A model generated the notes under the pieces. The model ran no database searches. It was not told the DNA's origin and saw only the letters and a program-made list of their open reading frames with translations. A program made the position numbers and the translations under genes. From contig NZ_CP134706.1 of the NCBI RefSeq assembly GCF_038246755.1, positions 930,001 to 994,000 on the forward strand: a stretch of 64,000 nucleotides of DNA, in the 5' to 3' direction. Origin of the DNA: Micromonospora sp. FIMYZ51. GTDB taxonomy: Bacteria; Actinomycetota; Actinomycetes; Mycobacteriales; Micromonosporaceae. Positions 28,850 to 39,249 of this stretch are shown here, piece by piece; within the stretch, counting starts at the first letter, position 1, and each line of letters begins with the position of its first letter.

Positions 28850-30469
28850 GTGGAAGAGTTCCGGGTGGTGGGGGAACGGATCGTCGAGGCGGTGCTGGCG
28901 GCGCGACCGGGGCTGGCGACCTCGGTGGGCGACCATCGATACGACGATCGGTTGCCGGATTTCTCGGCCGACGCGGTGGACCGCGACCGGGCGATGCTGG
29001 CGGACGCGGCAAGCGTGCTCTGCGAACTCGATGCGGATGTGCTGGACACCGCGGAATCCGTCGACCACGCGCTGCTTGCCACCCTGGTCGACCGCTACCT
29101 GTTCGAGCTGACCGAGATCCGGGCGCACGAGTGGGATCCGTTGGTGCACAACCCCGGGCCGCTGCTGCATGCCCTGGTCGCTCGCCCGTACGCGCCGGCC
29201 GAGGAACGGTTGACCGCCCTCGCCGGCCGGCTCGCCGCCGTACCGGATGCGCTGGCGACCGCACGCGCGGCGTTGCGCGACATGCCCCGCATCCATGCCG
29301 AGACCGCCGTCGGGCAGTTCACCGGCGCGGCGGCGCTGATCCGCGACGAGGTGCCGGCCCTGCTCGCGCAGGCACCCGCACTGCTGGACCGGGTCGAGCC
29401 GGCCGCCACCAGCGCGATCGCCGCGCTTGAGGAGTTCGTCGCCTGGCTGCGCACCGGCCTGGCGGCCGAGGCCGGGCCGGGCCGCGACCCACGGCTGGGC
29501 CGCCGCCGTTGGGAGGCCCGACTCTGGTACGCGCTCGACACCGAGCTGGGCGCCGCGGAGATCCAACGCCGGGCGTGGGCGAACCTCGACCGGGTCACCG
29601 AGGAGATCCGTGCGGCAGCGGTCGAGCTGGTCGGCGGCCCGGCCGACGACGAGACCGTACGCCGGGCCCTGGACCTGCTCGCCGCCGAGCATCCCGACGA
29701 CCACACAATCGTCGACCTGGCCGCCGTCACCCTCGACGAGGCGAGCGACTTCGTGCGGGCGCACGACCTGGTCACCGTGCCGAACGACCCGTGCGTGATC
29801 CAGGTGATGCCGGAGTTCGCCCGCGGTGTGGCGGTGGCCTACTGCGATGCGCCCGGCGCGTTGGAGACCGCCGACCTGCCGACGTTCTACTGCATCGCAC
29901 CGACCCCGGCCGACTGGCCGGCGCGGCGGGTGGACTCGTTCTACCGCGAGTACAACGACCACATGATCCGCAACCTGACCGTGCACGAGGCGATGCCCGG
30001 TCACTTCCTCCAGCTCGCGCACGCCCGCCGCTACGCGGGCTCCACCCGGGTCCGGGCACTGACCCGCTCCGGTCCGTTCGTCGAGGGTTGGGCGGTCTAC
30101 GCCGAGGAACTGATGACCAGGTACGGCTTCGGCGGCCTGCCGGTGCGCCTGCAACAGCTCAAGATGCAGCTGCGGATGACCCTCAACGCCCTGCTGGATC
30201 AACTCGTGCACGCCGAGGAACTGTCCGAGGACGAGGCGATGGCGCTGCTGACCGGGCGAGGTTTCCAGGAGGAGGGGGAGGCGTCCGGCAAATGGCGGCG
30301 CGCCCTGCTCACCTCCACCCAGCTCTCGACGTACTTCGTCGGTTACCAGGAGGTCGCCGAGATTGCCGCAGCCCGACCAGCCGAGGTGCCGGTACGCGAC
30401 TGGCACGACGAGATGCTCGCCCACGACTGCCCACCACCACGGCACCTGCGTACCCTGCTCGGCTGCTAG
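28850..30469 (+). CDS. DUF885-family metallopeptidase-like protein
   Basis: The protein has 539 residues and no signal peptide, so it is probably cytosolic. DUF885 features are present: VGDHRYDDRLPDFS near the start, IQVMPEFARGVAVAYCDAPG, a zinc-type HEAMPGHFLQ motif near residue 383, and GPFVEGWAVYAEELM with a likely third ligand Glu. Family members act as dipeptidyl carboxypeptidase-like enzymes, but few have been characterised. The start is set by the -10 box 6 bases upstream. It ends 28 bases from a convergent lipoprotein gene. Confidence 0.88.
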   Translation: MEEFRVVGERIVEAVLAARPGLATSVGDHRYDDRLPDFSADAVDRDRAMLADAASVLCELDADVLDTAESVDHALLATLVDRYLFELTEIRAHEWDPLVHNPGPLLHALVARPYAPAEERLTALAGRLAAVPDALATARAALRDMPRIHAETAVGQFTGAAALIRDEVPALLAQAPALLDRVEPAATSAIAALEEFVAWLRTGLAAEAGPGRDPRLGRRRWEARLWYALDTELGAAEIQRRAWANLDRVTEEIRAAAVELVGGPADDETVRRALDLLAAEHPDDHTIVDLAAVTLDEASDFVRAHDLVTVPNDPCVIQVMPEFARGVAVAYCDAPGALETADLPTFYCIAPTPADWPARRVDSFYREYNDHMIRNLTVHEAMPGHFLQLAHARRYAGSTRVRALTRSGPFVEGWAVYAEELMTRYGFGGLPVRLQQLKMQLRMTLNALLDQLVHAEELSEDEAMALLTGRGFQEEGEASGKWRRALLTSTQLSTYFVGYQEVAEIAAARPAEVPVRDWHDEMLAHDCPPPRHLRTLLGC

Positions 30470-30497
30470 CGCTGCGCCGGTGGCCGGTGCCGGCGGC

Positions 30498-31190
30498 TCA
30501 GCTGCCGGCGGGGCGGCGGTCCACCACGTCGGCACCCGGCGGCAGCTCGAAGGCCGAACCGTCGACCTGCTCCTGGTAGCGGCTCAGCGCCAGTTCCACC
30601 GGCTCGCCGTCGAGCTGACCGGTGAAGCTGCCAAGCGTCCCCTCCCCGGTCACGCAGGCGGAGAAGCTGTCGGCGCTCTGGCGGATGTCGACGCAGGTGG
30701 CGTGGAGCCCGGCGACCGTGGTTTCGCTCTGGGTGATCACCGCGCCCGGATCCAGCGCCGCCGTGGTCAGCAACCCCATCACCATCGGCGGGGTGACCAG
30801 CCCTTCCTGTTCGGCCGCGGCGAAGACGACGACCGAGGGCTTGCTGTTCGGGGCGGGCGGCGCTTCGAGGGTGCAGACGGTGCGTCGGTCCTGCACCCCG
30901 CAGCGGGTGGTGGCCTCGTCGGTGACCGTGAGCTTGCCGCCCGGCCACGCGTACGAGGACCGGGCCGGATCCTGCGCCTGGCTGATCGTCGCGGTCTGCC
31001 CGCCGGGGAGCTGGTACTCCGCCGAGTAGGTCGACTCCAGTGCTCGGTCCATCCGGGCGGCGAGGTCGTTGACGATGTCGGCCCGTCCCATCGCGCGCCC
31101 GGCGTCGTCGAGGGCTTGACAGCCAGTGACGGTGAGCAACACGGCGGCCGACGCGGCGAGTGTACGGAGAGTGGTCGAGGCGGCGGGCAT
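30498..31190 (-). CDS. Lipoprotein of unknown function
   Basis: The protein has 230 residues. The signal peptide MPAASTTLRTLAASAAVLL runs into lipobox VTGC, predicting a lipid-anchored exported protein. The mature part begins with a helix (IVNDLAARMDRALES) followed by beta-rich sequence with four Cys (TRCGVQ, RTVCTL, ATCVDI, SACVTG), possibly two disulphides. The pattern resembles actinobacterial lipoproteins of the LppX-like type, but I cannot place it. It is divergent from eno, in a position where mycobacteria carry the unrelated lpqU. Confidence 0.75.
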   Translation of the reverse strand: MPAASTTLRTLAASAAVLLTVTGCQALDDAGRAMGRADIVNDLAARMDRALESTYSAEYQLPGGQTATISQAQDPARSSYAWPGGKLTVTDEATTRCGVQDRRTVCTLEAPPAPNSKPSVVVFAAAEQEGLVTPPMVMGLLTTAALDPGAVITQSETTVAGLHATCVDIRQSADSFSACVTGEGTLGSFTGQLDGEPVELALSRYQEQVDGSAFELPPGADVVDRRPAGS

Positions 31191-31218
31191 GGCGACCAGC
31201 CTGATCGATCGGATCCCC

Positions 31219-31251
31219 CTCGTGCAAACTCGTTGCCGGTTGACGCACGAG
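31219..31251. promoter_or_regulatory. CTCGTGC / GCACGAG inverted repeat with TTGAC -35-like box upstream of eno
   Basis: CTCGTGC (31219-31225) and GCACGAG (31245-31251) flank GGTTGAC at 31238-31244, a good -35 match. The repeat lies about 160 bases before the eno start and 30 bases from the divergent lipoprotein start. No matching -10 box is obvious, so the role is uncertain. Confidence 0.3.
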
Positions 31252-31279
31252 AATCCGGGAATGTCCGACCTGGCGGTAG

Positions 31280-32695
<1,416 letters not shown>

Positions 32696-32724
32696 CGGGT
32701 GCGAGACCTCGGGGGAGGGGTGTG

Positions 32725-33350
32725 ATGCAGCAGCGCCGTACGCCGGGCGGTCAGCGCCCGGCCCGCCGGCCGGGTCAGCCCGGTCGATCGGGCGTGGGTC
32801 GGGGCACCGTCCGCGACGGCGGCGTCCGCGCCACGCCGCGCGCCGCCGCCGGCCGGACGCCCCGGCCGCGCGCGGTGCCGAGGCGGTACGTTCCGCCAAG
32901 CGGCCCGCCGCTGCCCGGCGTACGACGGCCGGCGGCGGGGCCATCCGGCGCACCGCGTCCCCCTCCCGAGGTCTCACCGGGCGGGCCACCGTGCTGTTCG
33001 CGGTGCTGATCGCGCTCGCCCTCGCCTACACCTATCCCGTCCGGGTCTACCTCGACCAGCAGGCCGACATCGAACGGATGGAGGCCGCGCAGGAGGCTCA
33101 GCGCAAGCTGATCGCCGAGCTGACCACCGAGGCCGAGAAGTGGCAGGACGACGCGTACATCGAGACAAAGGCCCGGGAACGGTTCTTCATGCGCCGGCCC
33201 GGCGAGAAGATGGTGATCCTGCTGCCGCCGGCGGACACCGCCGACGCCAGCGACCCCGACGAGTCGGCGACGGCCGCCCCACCTGATGCGTGGTACGACA
33301 CCCTCTGGTCGAGCGTACGGGCCGCCGACGCCAACCAGTCCGACGAGTGA
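32725..33350 (+). CDS. Septum formation initiator (DivIC/FtsB-like), apparent frameshift
   Basis: The C-terminal part is a clear DivIC/FtsB protein: one transmembrane helix (VLFAVLIALALAYTYPV), a coiled coil (QQADIERMEAAQEAQRKLIA) and the conserved KARERFFMRRPGEKMVILLP. Its frame, however, has no start codon between eno and the helix. A good start (ATG 32725 behind GGGGGAGGGG, giving MQQRRTPGGQRPARRPG) lies in the frame one base off and closes after the helix region. A missing base between about 32760 and 32890 would join them. Either the gene is mutated or a base was lost in sequencing. FtsB-like proteins act in the divisome with FtsL and FtsQ. Confidence 0.8.
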
Positions 33351-33366
33351 ACGAGGACAGCGCACC

Positions 33367-33924
33367 GTGACCGTCGTACCCCCGCAGGAGCCGGCGGCGG
33401 CTTCCGTACCCCCACCGAAGCGGGAACCGGCCACCGAGGCCGACCTGGCCGCGGTGGCCGCGCAGCTCGGCCGCCCGCCCCGGGGGACCCGTGCGGTGGC
33501 CCACCGGTGCCCGTGCGGCCTGCCCGACGTGGTGGAGACGACGCCCCGGCTGGCCGACGGCACACCGTTTCCGACGCTGTTCTATCTGACCTGTCCCCGG
33601 GCCACCGCGGCGTGCAGCCGCCTGGAGTCGGCCGGGCTGATGCGCGAGATGGCGGACCGGCTGGCCACCGATCCGGAGCTGGCCGCCGAATACCGCGCCG
33701 CACACGAGGACTACCTGACCCGGCGGGAGGCGATCGCCGAGGTCCCCGAGATCGCCGGCATCTCGGCCGGCGGCATGCCTGGCCGGGTCAAGTGCCTGCA
33801 CGTCCAGCTCGGCCACGCGCTCGCCGCCGGGCCGGGGGTGAACCCGTTCGGCGACGAGACGCTGGCGTTTGTCGAGCCCTGGTGGGCCGGGGGCCGTTGC
33901 GTCGACGTGCCGGAGGCCGAGTGA
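33367..33924 (+). CDS. DUF501 domain protein
   Basis: The protein has 185 residues from GTG 33367, with GAGGA about 10 bases upstream. DUF501 features are present: LGRPPRGTRAVAHRCPCGLPDVV, LFYLTCPRATAACSRLES and MPGRVKCLHVQLGHALAAGPGVNPFGDE, including paired Cys and His residues that could bind metal. Function is unknown. The family sits in the same place, between divIC and ppx, in mycobacteria. The stop overlaps the next start (GTGA). Confidence 0.9.
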   Translation: MTVVPPQEPAAASVPPPKREPATEADLAAVAAQLGRPPRGTRAVAHRCPCGLPDVVETTPRLADGTPFPTLFYLTCPRATAACSRLESAGLMREMADRLATDPELAAEYRAAHEDYLTRREAIAEVPEIAGISAGGMPGRVKCLHVQLGHALAAGPGVNPFGDETLAFVEPWWAGGRCVDVPEAE

Positions 33925-34574
33925 CCGCCGACACGACCGGCGGCCCGGCCGCGCCCGCCGAGGACGTCTCGTCGACCGGCCCGGCGCCGAGCGCCGAGGA
34001 CCCTTCGGGCCCGGCTCCGAGCGCCGAGGAGGCTTCGTTCGCCGGCTCGGCTCCGGTCGCGGTGGTGCCGGACGACTTCGTGATCCGGCGGGCCCGGACC
34101 GCGGACGTGCGGGCGATCCGGCGCCTGGTCGACACGTACACCGACGACCGTCGACTGCTCAGCAAGGCGACCGTGACGCTCTACGAGGACGTGCAGGAGT
34201 TCCGGGTGGCCAGCCGGATCGCCGACGGTGCGGTGGTGGGCTGCGGTGCGTTGCACGTGATGTGGGAGGACCTGGCGGAGATCCGTACCGTCGCGGTCGA
34301 CCCAGCCTGCCGGGGGCAGCGGATCGGGCACCGGATCGTCGCCGAGCTGATCGAGGCGGCGCGGGAGGTGGGGGTGGCGCGAATCTTCGTGCTGACCTTC
34401 GAGACCCGGTTCTTCGGTTCGTTCGGCTTCACCGAGATCGACGGCGCTCCGGTGCCGCATCCGGTCTACGAGCAGCTGCTGCGCTCGTACGACGAGGGCG
34501 TCGCCGAGTTTCTCGACCTGGAACGGGTCAAGCCGAACACCCTGGGCAACACCCGAATGCTGCTGCGGCTTTGA
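33921..34574 (+). CDS. argA: Amino-acid N-acetyltransferase (ArgA-type, GNAT)
   Basis: The protein has 217 residues. After a low-complexity Ala/Pro/Ser/Glu leader of about 50 residues, a GNAT domain begins at FVIRRARTADVRAIRRLVDTY. It continues with VVGCGALHVMWEDLAEIRTV, the acetyl-CoA loop VDPACRGQRIGHRIV, and ends YDEGVAEFLDLERVKPNTLG. This matches the short mycobacterial N-acetylglutamate synthase (Rv2747 type), the first step of arginine synthesis. Assignment is by that pattern. The GTG start overlaps the DUF501 stop by 4 bases, implying translational coupling. Confidence 0.85.
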   Translation: MTADTTGGPAAPAEDVSSTGPAPSAEDPSGPAPSAEEASFAGSAPVAVVPDDFVIRRARTADVRAIRRLVDTYTDDRRLLSKATVTLYEDVQEFRVASRIADGAVVGCGALHVMWEDLAEIRTVAVDPACRGQRIGHRIVAELIEAAREVGVARIFVLTFETRFFGSFGFTEIDGAPVPHPVYEQLLRSYDEGVAEFLDLERVKPNTLGNTRMLLRL

Positions 34575-34584
34575 CCGGCGCCGG

Positions 34585-34590
34585 TAGGGT
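34585..34590 (+). promoter_or_regulatory. -10 box of a leaderless ppx promoter
   Basis: TAGGGT lies 7 bases before GTG 34598. It overlaps the end of no gene and gives ppx its own promoter inside the cluster. Confidence 0.65.
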
Positions 34591-34597
34591 GGCCCGC

Positions 34598-35548
34598 GTG
34601 ACGACGCGCGTGGCCGCCATCGACTGCGGCACCAACTCGATCCGGCTGCTGATCGCCGACCTGCCCGATCCGTCGGCCGGGCCGTCCGCGCCCCTGGTCG
34701 ACGTGCGGCGACGGATGGAGATCGTCCGGCTGGGGCAGGGGGTGGACCAGACCGGACGGCTGGCCCCGGAGGCCATCGAGCGGACCCGGGTGGCGCTGGC
34801 CGAGTACGCCGTCGACATCGAGAAGTCGGGTGCCGAGCGGGTGCGGATGTGCGCCACCTCGGCCAGCCGCGACGCCCAGAACGCGGCCGACTTCCGGGCC
34901 ATGGTGGAACAGACCCTGGGTGTCGCGCCCGAGGTGGTGAGCGGCGACGAGGAGGCCCGCCTCTCCTTCACCGGTGCGGTGCGGGGGCTGCCCGCCGACG
35001 CCGAATCGCCCTATCTGGTGCTCGACATCGGTGGCGGCTCGACCGAGTTCGTGGTCGGCGACCGGGAGCGCGGTGTGCACGCGGCGATCTCGATGGACAT
35101 CGGCTGTGTCCGGATGACCGAACGGCACCTGCACGGCGACCCGCCCGGCCTGGACGAGATCGCCGCCGCGCGGGCCGACATCACGGTGGCGGTGGACCGG
35201 GCGCTGGCGGCCGTACCGGGCCGCGAGGCGGCCACCCTGGTCGGGCTCGCCGGGTCGGTCACCACCGTGGTGGCGATCGCGGTGGGGCTCACCGGGTACG
35301 ACCCGACCCGCATCCACCACGCCCGGGTGTCGTACGACCGGGTGGCGGAGGTGACCGCGGACCTGCTGGCGATGAGCCGCGACCAGCGCCTGGCGGTACC
35401 GGTGATGCACCCCGGCCGGGCCGACGTGATCGGTGCCGGGGCGCTCGTGCTTCAGGTGAGCATGGAACGGGCCGGCGCGGACTCGGTGGTCGCCTCGGAG
35501 CACGACATCCTCGACGGCATCGCCTGGAGCCTCGCGCCGGCAGCCTGA
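34598..35548 (+). CDS. ppx: Ppx/GppA-family exopolyphosphatase
   Basis: The protein has 316 residues. The ASKHA-type ATP/polyphosphate fold is visible: phosphate 1 loop AAIDCGTNSIRLLIAD, RMCATSASRDAQNAADF, GDEEARLSFTGA and phosphate 2 loop YLVLDIGGGSTEFVVG, followed by SMDIGCVRMTER. It lacks the C-terminal HD domain of E. coli Ppx, as do the short actinobacterial forms. Members of this family hydrolyse polyphosphate or pppGpp; which one is not decided here. Its position after DUF501 is conserved in mycobacteria (Rv1026). A GTG 9 bases upstream is an alternative start. Confidence 0.92.
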   Translation: MTTRVAAIDCGTNSIRLLIADLPDPSAGPSAPLVDVRRRMEIVRLGQGVDQTGRLAPEAIERTRVALAEYAVDIEKSGAERVRMCATSASRDAQNAADFRAMVEQTLGVAPEVVSGDEEARLSFTGAVRGLPADAESPYLVLDIGGGSTEFVVGDRERGVHAAISMDIGCVRMTERHLHGDPPGLDEIAAARADITVAVDRALAAVPGREAATLVGLAGSVTTVVAIAVGLTGYDPTRIHHARVSYDRVAEVTADLLAMSRDQRLAVPVMHPGRADVIGAGALVLQVSMERAGADSVVASEHDILDGIAWSLAPAA

Positions 35549-35659
35549 CGCTGCCGGGAAGCTGGGAAATGGCTGAACGGATGAGGTCCGCGGGACAGCG
35601 GACGCCGTCGATGATCGCTACGGTGTCGTCTGCTCATTCATCCCTCGGAAGGAAAACCC

Positions 35660-36160
35660 GTGTCAGAGCAGGCAGCCCCGCCGTCCACTTCGGACGCCCA
35701 GCAGATCCCGCCGGGCGCGCCGGCACCGCCCGCGGCGGGCATGCAGCCACCCGCACCGACCGAGCCGGAGCAGCGTTCCGGCGGTGGCAAGAAGAAGCTG
35801 CTCGGCATCGTCGGCGCGGTCGTCGCCTTCGCGGTCGTCGCAGGGCTGAAGTTCGGCCTGGGCAACCTGCTCAACCGGGACGAGGCGGCCGAGGCGAAGG
35901 TCGGCGACTGCATCGCCGAACTGTCCGCGAGCAACCTCGGTGAGCAGGAGACCGAGGTCGACGGGGCGAAGGTGGTCGACTGCACCGACAGCAAGGCGGC
36001 GTACAACGTCGTCGGTCGGGTCGACGGGCAGACCGAGGCGCAGGCCAGCTCCGGCGAGGCGTGCAACCAGTACTTCAGCGAGACCGACGACGGCTACGTC
36101 TTCTACTCCATCAAGCCGGGAAGCACCGGCTACCTGCTCTGCCTGACCAAGCGGGCCTGA
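35660..36160 (+). CDS. Single-pass membrane protein with Pro-rich N-terminus
   Basis: The protein has 166 residues from GTG 35660 with a strong GGAAGGA 8 bases upstream. A 50-residue Pro/Ala/Gln-rich cytosolic tail leads to GGGKKKLLGIVGAVVAFAVVAGL, one transmembrane helix. The external domain of about 95 residues has four Cys (GDCIAEL, VDCTDS, EACNQY, LLCLTK) arranged as in small actinobacterial septum-type or LppU-like domains. Function is unknown. A perfect terminator follows. Confidence 0.75.
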   Translation: MSEQAAPPSTSDAQQIPPGAPAPPAAGMQPPAPTEPEQRSGGGKKKLLGIVGAVVAFAVVAGLKFGLGNLLNRDEAAEAKVGDCIAELSASNLGEQETEVDGAKVVDCTDSKAAYNVVGRVDGQTEAQASSGEACNQYFSETDDGYVFYSIKPGSTGYLLCLTKRA

Positions 36161-36188
36161 GCGGACCTCGGCACCATCCCACCACGGT

Positions 36189-36222
36189 CGACGGCGGCGC
36201 GGCGGACACCGCGCCGCCGTCG
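36189..36222 (+). terminator. Strong 14-bp hairpin terminator
   Basis: CGACGGCGGCGCGG is perfectly inverted after a 6-base loop, followed by GCGTTT. It lies 28 bases past the stop of the membrane protein gene. Confidence 0.85.
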
Positions 36223-36372
36223 GCGTTTGCCGGCCACCGGGCGGGACGTGTCCGGGAGGTGAATGCCACTCTCCTGCCGTCTTCCCGGGGCGGTCACGGC
36301 GTGGCAGGCTACCCGCACGTATCACCACTGGGCGACCAGCCAACGATGACTGACCGCTAGGAGGACGGGCCG

Positions 36373-37059
36373 ATGGGTGAGATGGTTACCTACCGTGTCA
36401 ACGGAGGGAACGGAGCGGGATACCTCGCGATACCCTCGACCGGTGCGGCCAGCCCCGCGATCATCGTCATCCAGGACTGGTGGGGTCTGGCGCCCCACGT
36501 CCGGTCCGTGGTGGACCGCTTCGCCGAGGCGGGCTTCGTCGCCCTGGCGCCCGACTTCCGGCACGGTGGGCCGGCGAGCAAGCCGAGCGAGCCGCGGCTG
36601 ATGCTGAACAGCACGCAGATGGACGAGGCCGCCGCCGACATCGCCGCCGCCGCCGACTACCTCGCCGGCCGTGGTGAGGTCACCGGCAAGGCCGGCTGTG
36701 CCGGCTTCTGCGCGGGTGCCAGCCTGGCGTTGTGGGCGGCGAGTCAGACCGAGCGGATCGTCGCCACCGCCGCGTTCTACCCTCGGCTGCCCTGGGAGGG
36801 CATGCGCGCCGAGTGGCCGGACTACGCGGGCAAGGCGGCCCTCATCCACTGCTCCGAGGCCGACGGTACGTCAAGTGAGCCGGGCGTGCAGGCCGTGCGC
36901 CGGGCCATCGAGAACGCGGGCGGCAGCTGCCAGCTGCACGACTACCCGGGCACCGAGCACGCCTTCTTCAACGAGGACCGGCCGGAGAAATTCGACCAGC
37001 GCGCCGCCACCAGCGCCTGGGCCCGTACCCTCGAACTCTTCCGGGCCAAGCTTGGCTGA
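36373..37059 (+). CDS. Dienelactone hydrolase family protein
   Basis: The protein has 228 residues from ATG 36373 with GGAGG 12 bases upstream and an alternative ATG at codon 4. The alpha/beta hydrolase fold shows VIQDWWGL (oxyanion region), [21 protein letters not shown] with nucleophile Cys in GFCAGA, and the catalytic His in [11 protein letters not shown]. Cys rather than Ser is typical of dienelactone hydrolases. The true substrate is unknown, and no other aromatic-degradation genes are nearby. It overlaps the uracil-DNA glycosylase gene by 8 bases. Confidence 0.88.
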   Translation: MGEMVTYRVNGGNGAGYLAIPSTGAASPAIIVIQDWWGLAPHVRSVVDRFAEAGFVALAPDFRHGGPASKPSEPRLMLNSTQMDEAAADIAAAADYLAGRGEVTGKAGCAGFCAGASLALWAASQTERIVATAAFYPRLPWEGMRAEWPDYAGKAALIHCSEADGTSSEPGVQAVRRAIENAGGSCQLHDYPGTEHAFFNEDRPEKFDQRAATSAWARTLELFRAKLG

Positions 37060-37792
37060 GCCGCGTACCCCCGCCGAGGTGGTCGTCCGCGCGACGCGGG
37101 CGACCGACCTGGCCGACCTTGACGCGGCGATCAGCGATTGTTTCGCCTGTCCACGGCTGGTGGACTGGCGGGAGGAGGTGGCCCGCACCCGCCGCGCCGC
37201 CTTCCGCGACCAGGAGTACTGGGGCCGGCCGGTGCCCGGCTTCGGTGATCCGGCCGCCCGGATCGCCATCCTCGGCCTGGCCCCGGCCGCGCACGGCGGC
37301 AACCGCACGGGTCGGATCTTCACCGGTGACCGCTCGGGCGACGTGCTCTTTGCCGCGCTGCACCGCGCCGGGCTGGCCAACCAGCCGACAAGTGTCGCCG
37401 CCGACGACGGGCTGGCGCTGCGGGAGACGCGGATCTTCGCTGCGGTGCGCTGCGCACCGCCGGACAACAAGCCCACCCCGGCCGAGCGGGACACCTGCGC
37501 GCCCTGGCTGCACCGGGAGGTCGCGCTGGTGCAGCCGACCCTACGGGTCGTGGTCGCGCTTGGTGCCTTCGCCTGGGCTGCCTGGTGGCCGGCGTTGCGT
37601 CAGGTGTACGGCTTCCGTCCGCCCAGCCCGCGACCGTCGTTCGGCCATGGGGCACACTGGTCCGGCACGGCCGTACCGGAATTGCTCGGTTGTTATCACG
37701 TCAGCCAGCAGAACACTTTCACCGGACGGCTGACACCAGGGATGCTGGACGACGTGTTCGCCCGGGCGAAACGATTGGCCGGAGTGGACTGA
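37052..37792 (+). CDS. Type 5 uracil-DNA glycosylase (UDGb)
   Basis: This enzyme removes uracil and other deaminated bases from DNA and carries a [4Fe-4S] cluster. The protein has 246 residues from TTG 37052 (overlapping the previous stop); GTG 37079 is an alternative. Cluster cysteines are in DCFACPRL and in [10 protein letters not shown] with ERDTCAPW. Motif A reads [19 protein letters not shown], and the C-terminal motif is [14 protein letters not shown], both diagnostic of family 5 (UDGb), which lacks the usual polar catalytic residue in motif A. Confidence 0.92.
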   Translation: MAEPRTPAEVVVRATRATDLADLDAAISDCFACPRLVDWREEVARTRRAAFRDQEYWGRPVPGFGDPAARIAILGLAPAAHGGNRTGRIFTGDRSGDVLFAALHRAGLANQPTSVAADDGLALRETRIFAAVRCAPPDNKPTPAERDTCAPWLHREVALVQPTLRVVVALGAFAWAAWWPALRQVYGFRPPSPRPSFGHGAHWSGTAVPELLGCYHVSQQNTFTGRLTPGMLDDVFARAKRLAGVD

Positions 37793-37874
37793 GGCTGCGG
37801 GGCGGTGGCAATGGCGACGACGGACTGTGAGCGCGATGCTCGACCGTACGCCTCGGTGGCCCGGAGGTAGCCGG

Positions 37875-38603
37875 ATGGAGGTCCTGCGCAGGTGGTGGCC
37901 GCTCGCGATGGTGGTCGGCCTGCTCGCGGCAGTCACCCTGGCGGCCGCGAACTCGTCGATCGGCGCGAGCCGGGTCCCGCCCGCTGCCCAGGACGCCCCG
38001 TTCGTCCTGGAGTACCCGACGGAGGACCCCCGCCCGTCGATCCCGGTCGAGCCGCGGGAGGCCGCCGAGCAGACCCGCACCCAGATCCCGTCGTGGCTCG
38101 GTACGGCCGCCTTGGCGGTGCTCGGTGCGGCGATGCTCGCCGCCTTCGGCTACCTGCTCTGGACGCTGGTGCGGACGGCGGCTCGCCGGGTCACCCGCCG
38201 GCTGCCGGCGCGCCCGGCCCGGCGCAGCGCCGAGGGCACGGCGCGTGAGGTGGTCGCCGCCGTCGACGCCGGCCTGGTCGACCTGGACGACCGGTCCACC
38301 GACCCGCGGACCGCGGTGATCGCCTGCTGGGTCCGGCTCGAAGAGGCCGCCTCGGCCGCCGGCGTGCCCCGGCTCACCGGCGACACCCCGACCGACCTGG
38401 TCACCCGGCTGCTGCGCGGCGACCCGGCCGCTGGCGTGCCGGCGATCGTCAGCGCCGACGTGCTGGCCGAGTTCGCGCACGTCTACCGCGAGGCCCGGTA
38501 CGCCACCCGGCCGGTCGACGAACGAACCCGTGACCAGGCACGCGCGGCGCTGCGCCGGTTGCGCGGCGAACTCACCGCCACGGTCGAGCAGGTGACGACG
38601 TGA
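37875..38603 (+). CDS. DUF4129 membrane protein
   Basis: The protein has 242 residues. ATG 37875 is chosen because GGAGG lies 7 bases upstream; a GTG at 37827 is further away. There are two transmembrane helices (WWPLAMVVGLLAAVTLAAA and ALAVLGAAMLAAFGYLLWTLV) separated by an external Pro-rich loop. The cytosolic DUF4129 region has AVIACWVRLEEAASAAGVPR and TPTDLVTRLL. DUF4129 proteins pair with MoxR ATPases and DUF58 proteins. The role of the system in secretion or envelope assembly is still unclear. First gene of a five-gene operon. Confidence 0.87.
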   Translation: MEVLRRWWPLAMVVGLLAAVTLAAANSSIGASRVPPAAQDAPFVLEYPTEDPRPSIPVEPREAAEQTRTQIPSWLGTAALAVLGAAMLAAFGYLLWTLVRTAARRVTRRLPARPARRSAEGTAREVVAAVDAGLVDLDDRSTDPRTAVIACWVRLEEAASAAGVPRLTGDTPTDLVTRLLRGDPAAGVPAIVSADVLAEFAHVYREARYATRPVDERTRDQARAALRRLRGELTATVEQVTT

Positions 38604-38661
38604 ACGCCCGGAAACGAACGCACCGGCGGCCCGGCGCGCCGGCCGGTGCCGAGGTGACGTC

Positions 38662-39249
38662 GTGAGTCGAGCCAGCATCGACGACCTGCTCAGCTTCGAG
38701 GAGGAGCGGCCGGTCCGGACCGAACGGCGCGAGGGCGGGCGGCTGCGCGCCCTGGCCGGCGTCCTCGGCGTCACCGCAGCCGCGACGGTCGTGCTCGTTG
38801 CCGGCCTGCGGGTGATCGGGCTGCGGGTGTCGCTGGTGGTGCTGGTCGCCGCGGTGCTCACGCTGCTTGTGGTACGCCGGATCGTGGCCGTGCTCGCACC
38901 GCCGCCGAAGTCCCCCCGCCTCGCGGAAGCGTCCCGAGGCAGAGAGGAGGACGGCATGTACAACTGGGCGTCCCAGGACGCGTTGCGTGCCGCAGTCAAC
39001 GGTTGGGCAACCCCGCTGGAGTGGTCGAAGACCAAACCCGACCGGTTCACCGGGAGGGTCCTGCCCCGCCTCGCCGAGCTGGCCGACGAGCGGCTGCGCC
39101 TGAAGCACGGCGTGACCCGTGAGTCGGATCCGGGCCGGGCTCGGGTGCTGCTGGGCGACCGACTGTGGAAGTTCCTGGAGACCCCGCCCCGCCGCACCCC
39201 CTCGCCGCGCGACCTCGCGGCGATCGTCGCCGAACTGGAGAAGATCTGA
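38662..39249 (+). CDS. Membrane protein of the MoxR-DUF58 operon
   Basis: The protein has 195 residues from a GTG start. A cytosolic N-terminus (SIDDLLSFEEERPVR) is followed by two adjacent transmembrane helices (residues about 30-75) and a C-terminal cytosolic domain with WSKTKPDRFTGRVLPRLAEL and LLGDRLWKFLETPPRR. This pattern recurs next to moxR in actinobacteria, but no function is known. Its TGA overlaps the moxR ATG by one base, so the two are coupled. Confidence 0.8.
   Translation: MSRASIDDLLSFEEERPVRTERREGGRLRALAGVLGVTAAATVVLVAGLRVIGLRVSLVVLVAAVLTLLVVRRIVAVLAPPPKSPRLAEASRGREEDGMYNWASQDALRAAVNGWATPLEWSKTKPDRFTGRVLPRLAELADERLRLKHGVTRESDPGRARVLLGDRLWKFLETPPRRTPSPRDLAAIVAELEKI

Noticed and set aside
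32725..33009. Separate gene in the frame starting at 32725
   Set aside because: Its product after about 45 residues is a low-complexity Pro/Arg stretch that ends inside the DivIC helix. It is better explained as the start of divIC before a frameshift.
36373..37059. Part of an aromatic degradation cluster
   Set aside because: The dienelactone hydrolase family is broad, and no ring-cleaving or mycolactone-type partner genes are nearby.
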